DNA of 23,519 bases from an uncultured Burkholderiales bacterium. GTDB taxonomy: Bacteria; Pseudomonadota; Gammaproteobacteria; Burkholderiales; Burkholderiaceae_C. The DNA lies in assembly GCA_903856995.1 (NCBI GenBank), contig CAIODK010000050.1:1-23519 (forward strand), written 5' to 3'. A program made the position numbers and the translations under genes. Below the pieces are notes generated by a model that ran no database searches, had not been told where the DNA came from, and worked only from the letters and a program-made list of their open reading frames with translations. Positions 21,501-23,519 of the stretch are shown here, one piece after another (the first letter of the stretch is position 1; every line of letters begins with the position of its first letter).

Positions 21501-22715
21501 TTAATCCGGCACGCGCGGAAACTGAATCGGCTTCTCGCGCACCACAGGCGGTGGCGCGGCTGCCGCAGCGGCAGCTGCTGCCGCACGGGCTTTCTCCGCT
21601 GCGCGTTCGGCCGCTGCAGCCTTCTCTGCGGCTGCTTTTTCAGCAGCAGCTTTCGCGGCACGGGCGGCCGCAGCTTTCTCAGCCGCCGCACGTTCGGCAG
21701 CAACTTGGTCCGCCGATTTCTCTACCTTCTCAGGTTGCATGCGCATCACCACGGCGCGTTCAGCCGCCGCTTTTTGTTGGGCCAAACGCTCAGCGGCTGC
21801 ATCCTTGGCGGATTGCGCCGCTTTGTCTGCCGCACGTTGTGCGTCACCTGCGGCCTGCGTGGCCTTGTCCATCGACTTTTCAATGCTCTTGATCGATGCG
21901 TTATCTGAAGAGGCTTGGTTGCGGTCGCGCAGTTGCTGGGCCGCCATCAAGTCAGACTTGACTTTTTGAATTTCTGCCAACAACACCTGTGTGCTCGGGC
22001 CTTGTGCTGCCGCCGAAGGGGCAGGTGCACGGGCTGAGTTCTTTTCAGCCACGAACTGTAATTTGTTGTCGAACGATTGCAGTTTGGTTTCGAGACCCGT
22101 CAACTGCTTTTGCATGTCTTTGAACTTAACGTCGCTGGACTTGTTCGCCTCTAAGGCAACCACTGCAGGCATCGTCGCCATGCTCTTGCCGATTTCCTCT
22201 AAGCGCTTGGCCACTTGGCTTTGCGTGGTGATGACTTCGTCTTGCTTGTCCGTGATTTCAGAGAAGTCAGAGTTAGTCTTGCCAATCGCCGTCAGACTGG
22301 CGTCGACCTCAATCACCCGCTTTGCCATGGCGTAGACCATGGTGTCGAGCTCTTTGATGGACTTGGTCATCTTCAACGTGATGGCAAAAAAGATCGCCAT
22401 GGCGATCAACAAACAGGTGCAAAAAGCACCCAACATGACGCGCGAGTGCATCACGTTACGGCGGTTGTTTTCTTGAATCTTGGAAACCACGGCACGCATG
22501 GTCGCGCTGACATCTGCGGCAATCGATGCCGAACGTGTCGACACCTCGGCCGAATCGAGAACGACCGATGTGAGCTCTTCAATCTGACGCGCCACCTCGT
22601 TGGTGTCGATCGATTGCGAGGCGATTTCGTTCAAACGATCAGCCGTTGCATCCACATCCAGCATGGCGTCAGCGGGCACTTCTGCCTCGACCGTCGTATT
22701 TTGTTCATCCGCCAT
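21501..22715 (-). CDS. TolA-like Ala-rich membrane coiled-coil protein
   Basis: The 404-residue protein has an acidic, helical cytoplasmic part (residues 1-90, with VARQIEELTSVVLDSAEVSTRSASIAADVSATMRAVVSKIQ), one membrane helix (about 93-114, VMLGAFCTCLLIAMAIFFAI), and a long periplasmic or cytosolic coiled coil. The tail is very rich in Ala, Lys and Glu (about residues 285-390), resembling the stalk of TolA, then AAPPPVVREKPIQFPRVPD. No enzymatic domain is seen. The ATG at 22715 has AAAGG 7 bases upstream and lies 2 bases after the upstream gene's stop; a TTG in frame at 22721 is a less likely start. It is convergent with the glutamate synthase-like gene, with 11 bases between stops. Confidence 0.75.
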   Translation of the reverse strand: MADEQNTTVEAEVPADAMLDVDATADRLNEIASQSIDTNEVARQIEELTSVVLDSAEVSTRSASIAADVSATMRAVVSKIQENNRRNVMHSRVMLGAFCTCLLIAMAIFFAITLKMTKSIKELDTMVYAMAKRVIEVDASLTAIGKTNSDFSEITDKQDEVITTQSQVAKRLEEIGKSMATMPAVVALEANKSSDVKFKDMQKQLTGLETKLQSFDNKLQFVAEKNSARAPAPSAAAQGPSTQVLLAEIQKVKSDLMAAQQLRDRNQASSDNASIKSIEKSMDKATQAAGDAQRAADKAAQSAKDAAAERLAQQKAAAERAVVMRMQPEKVEKSADQVAAERAAAEKAAAARAAKAAAEKAAAEKAAAAERAAEKARAAAAAAAAAAPPPVVREKPIQFPRVPD

Positions 22716-22717
22716 GT

Positions 22718-23101
22718 TCAAACCTTTGCTTTGTTTTGTTCCTCAAGCCCGTCTAGTCTGGCGTTGAGTGTGTGTATCTCGTCCGTGAGCTTGCCCATGC
22801 GGACGTGTAGCCCTTCAACCCATGTATCGGCTTCAACCGGCGTCTCTTGAGTCACGGCCGCAGGTTCGGCTGGTTCAGCCAAGATCTCTTGGCCTGGCTC
22901 GTCATGGACCAAATCTGTCAGCGTTGGCACTTGCGCCAATGCTTCGGCACTCAAGCCCTGCGCGTCATCGGGCAAATCGGGCACCGAAAGGATTGGCAGA
23001 GAGCCCGGCTGAAAGCTCGGTTCAAACGGCGCCGGATCCGCATGGATACCTTCAGGCGCCGATGCATCGGTGTGGCTGGGGTTGTCGTGTTCGTGGCTCA
23101 T
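22718..23101 (-). CDS. acidic hypothetical protein with C-terminal coiled coil
   Basis: The 127-residue protein is strongly acidic and rich in Pro, Asp, Glu and Ala through most of its length (SHTDASAPEGIHADPAPFEPSFQPGS), which suggests disorder. It ends in a short leucine-spaced helix MGKLTDEIHTLNARLDGLEEQNKAKV able to form a coiled coil. No family is recognised. AGGAAC lies 8 bases upstream of the ATG at 23101. Its coiled coil could pair with that of the adjacent membrane protein, with which it is translationally close. Confidence 0.65.
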   Translation of the reverse strand: MSHEHDNPSHTDASAPEGIHADPAPFEPSFQPGSLPILSVPDLPDDAQGLSAEALAQVPTLTDLVHDEPGQEILAEPAEPAAVTQETPVEADTWVEGLHVRMGKLTDEIHTLNARLDGLEEQNKAKV

Positions 23102-23122
23102 AAGCTTGTTCCTAGCAACGTC

Positions 23123-23519
23123 TCAAGACTTCGAGAATTGGGTTTTCATGGACTTGGTGCCACGCAACCAGCCCTTGTTCAACAAAGGGTTGGACTGCAT
23201 AAAGGCGTCCGCTTGCGCTTTGGTGTCAAAAGGCCCAGCCACCAAAATGAAATAACGCTTGCCGTTGTCTTTGTGACGGGTCCGCATGATGCGGGCCTTG
23301 GCATACACCGCATTGCTGCGTTGGAAGCTACGCATGTCTTCTTGCGTATCCATCGCAGCCAGTTGCACCACGTAGCCGGTGTCTGGCAATTGGTTGACCC
23401 AAGCCTCGTCTGAATTAGCCTCGGGCTTGGCGGCAACAGCGACTGCAGGCGCTGAGGCGTCAGCGGCCGGCACTGCGGGGGCACTGGCGGCACTGGCAGC
23501 TGAAGCCGCGACCTGCACC
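23123..23519 (-). CDS. SPOR domain protein, 5' end cut by window edge
   Basis: At least 131 residues are visible, and the frame is open to the right end of the window, so the start is outside. An Ala/Pro/Val-rich linker (AASAASAASAPAVPAADASAP) leads to a C-terminal SPOR domain: GYVVQLAAMDTQEDMRSFQRSNAVYAKARIMRTRHKDNGKRYFILVAGPFDTKAQADAFMQSNPLL. SPOR domains bind denuded glycan strands at the division site, so septal localisation is expected. A membrane helix probably lies in the missing N-terminal part. It leads into the acidic and coiled-coil genes with a 21-base gap, in one likely operon. Confidence 0.82.
   Translation of the reverse strand, partial: VQVAASAASAASAPAVPAADASAPAVAVAAKPEANSDEAWVNQLPDTGYVVQLAAMDTQEDMRSFQRSNAVYAKARIMRTRHKDNGKRYFILVAGPFDTKAQADAFMQSNPLLNKGWLRGTKSMKTQFSKS

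Noticed and set aside
21540..21720. GC-rich repeat array (possible CRISPR or satellite)
   Set aside because: The repetition comes from Ala/Lys/Glu-rich coding sequence in one frame, with no constant repeat and spacer lengths.

Overview
The window looks like chromosomal DNA from a betaproteobacterium of order Burkholderiales, most likely a Comamonadaceae member of the Limnohabitans/Rhodoferax type. This rests on recalled protein families and gene neighbourhoods and on the GC-rich codon use of most genes. No database search was run. I see no insertion sequence, integrase, phage gene or CRISPR array.

Layout. (1) 1-2827: a short HicB-like protein, the GTPase/ATPase YchF, a small secreted protein and a MOSC-domain protein. 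(2) 2861-8972: a same-strand series with mostly short gaps. It encodes a UbiH-family flavin monooxygenase, a DsbC-type disulfide isomerase, a DUF3429 membrane protein, an M61 metallopeptidase with a PDZ domain, an enoyl-CoA hydratase, a TerC-family membrane protein and a small membrane protein. It ends at a strong bidirectional terminator shared with a CAT-anticodon tRNA. (3) 9178-12731: a more AT-rich accessory-looking block. It holds three paralogous small winged-helix regulators, two paralogous MASE1-like multi-helix membrane proteins, one unrecognised 124-residue protein and one doubtful tiny membrane ORF. (4) 12754-18049 (minus strand): Pal/OmpA-like lipoprotein, NUDIX hydrolase, FabI, MaoC-Pta fusion, acetate kinase and flavin reductase. 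The NUDIX-fabI-pta-ackA part is tightly packed, with overlaps or an 8-base gap. (5) 18050-18367: an AT-rich, gene-free leader with two plausible plus-strand promoters. (6) 18368-21489: orphan ParA-type ATPase, a coiled-coil protein that overlaps it by 4 bases, and a membrane-anchored FMN-binding glutamate synthase-like enzyme. (7) 21501-23519 (minus strand, convergent): SPOR-domain protein cut by the window edge, an acidic coiled-coil protein and a TolA-like Ala-rich membrane coiled-coil protein.

How the genes work together. Region 4 looks like a unit for acyl-CoA/acyl-phosphate interconversion (MaoC-Pta with AckA) joined to an enoyl-ACP reductase. Regions 6 and 7 both encode parts suited to subcellular positioning or envelope organisation: ParA, coiled coils, a TolA-like stalk and a peptidoglycan-binding SPOR domain. 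Region 3 is the best candidate for an undescribed system. A winged-helix regulator and a MASE1-like membrane protein occur together twice in different orientations, a third regulator copy sits next to an unknown gene, and two of the regulator promoters share a 25-bp conserved element.
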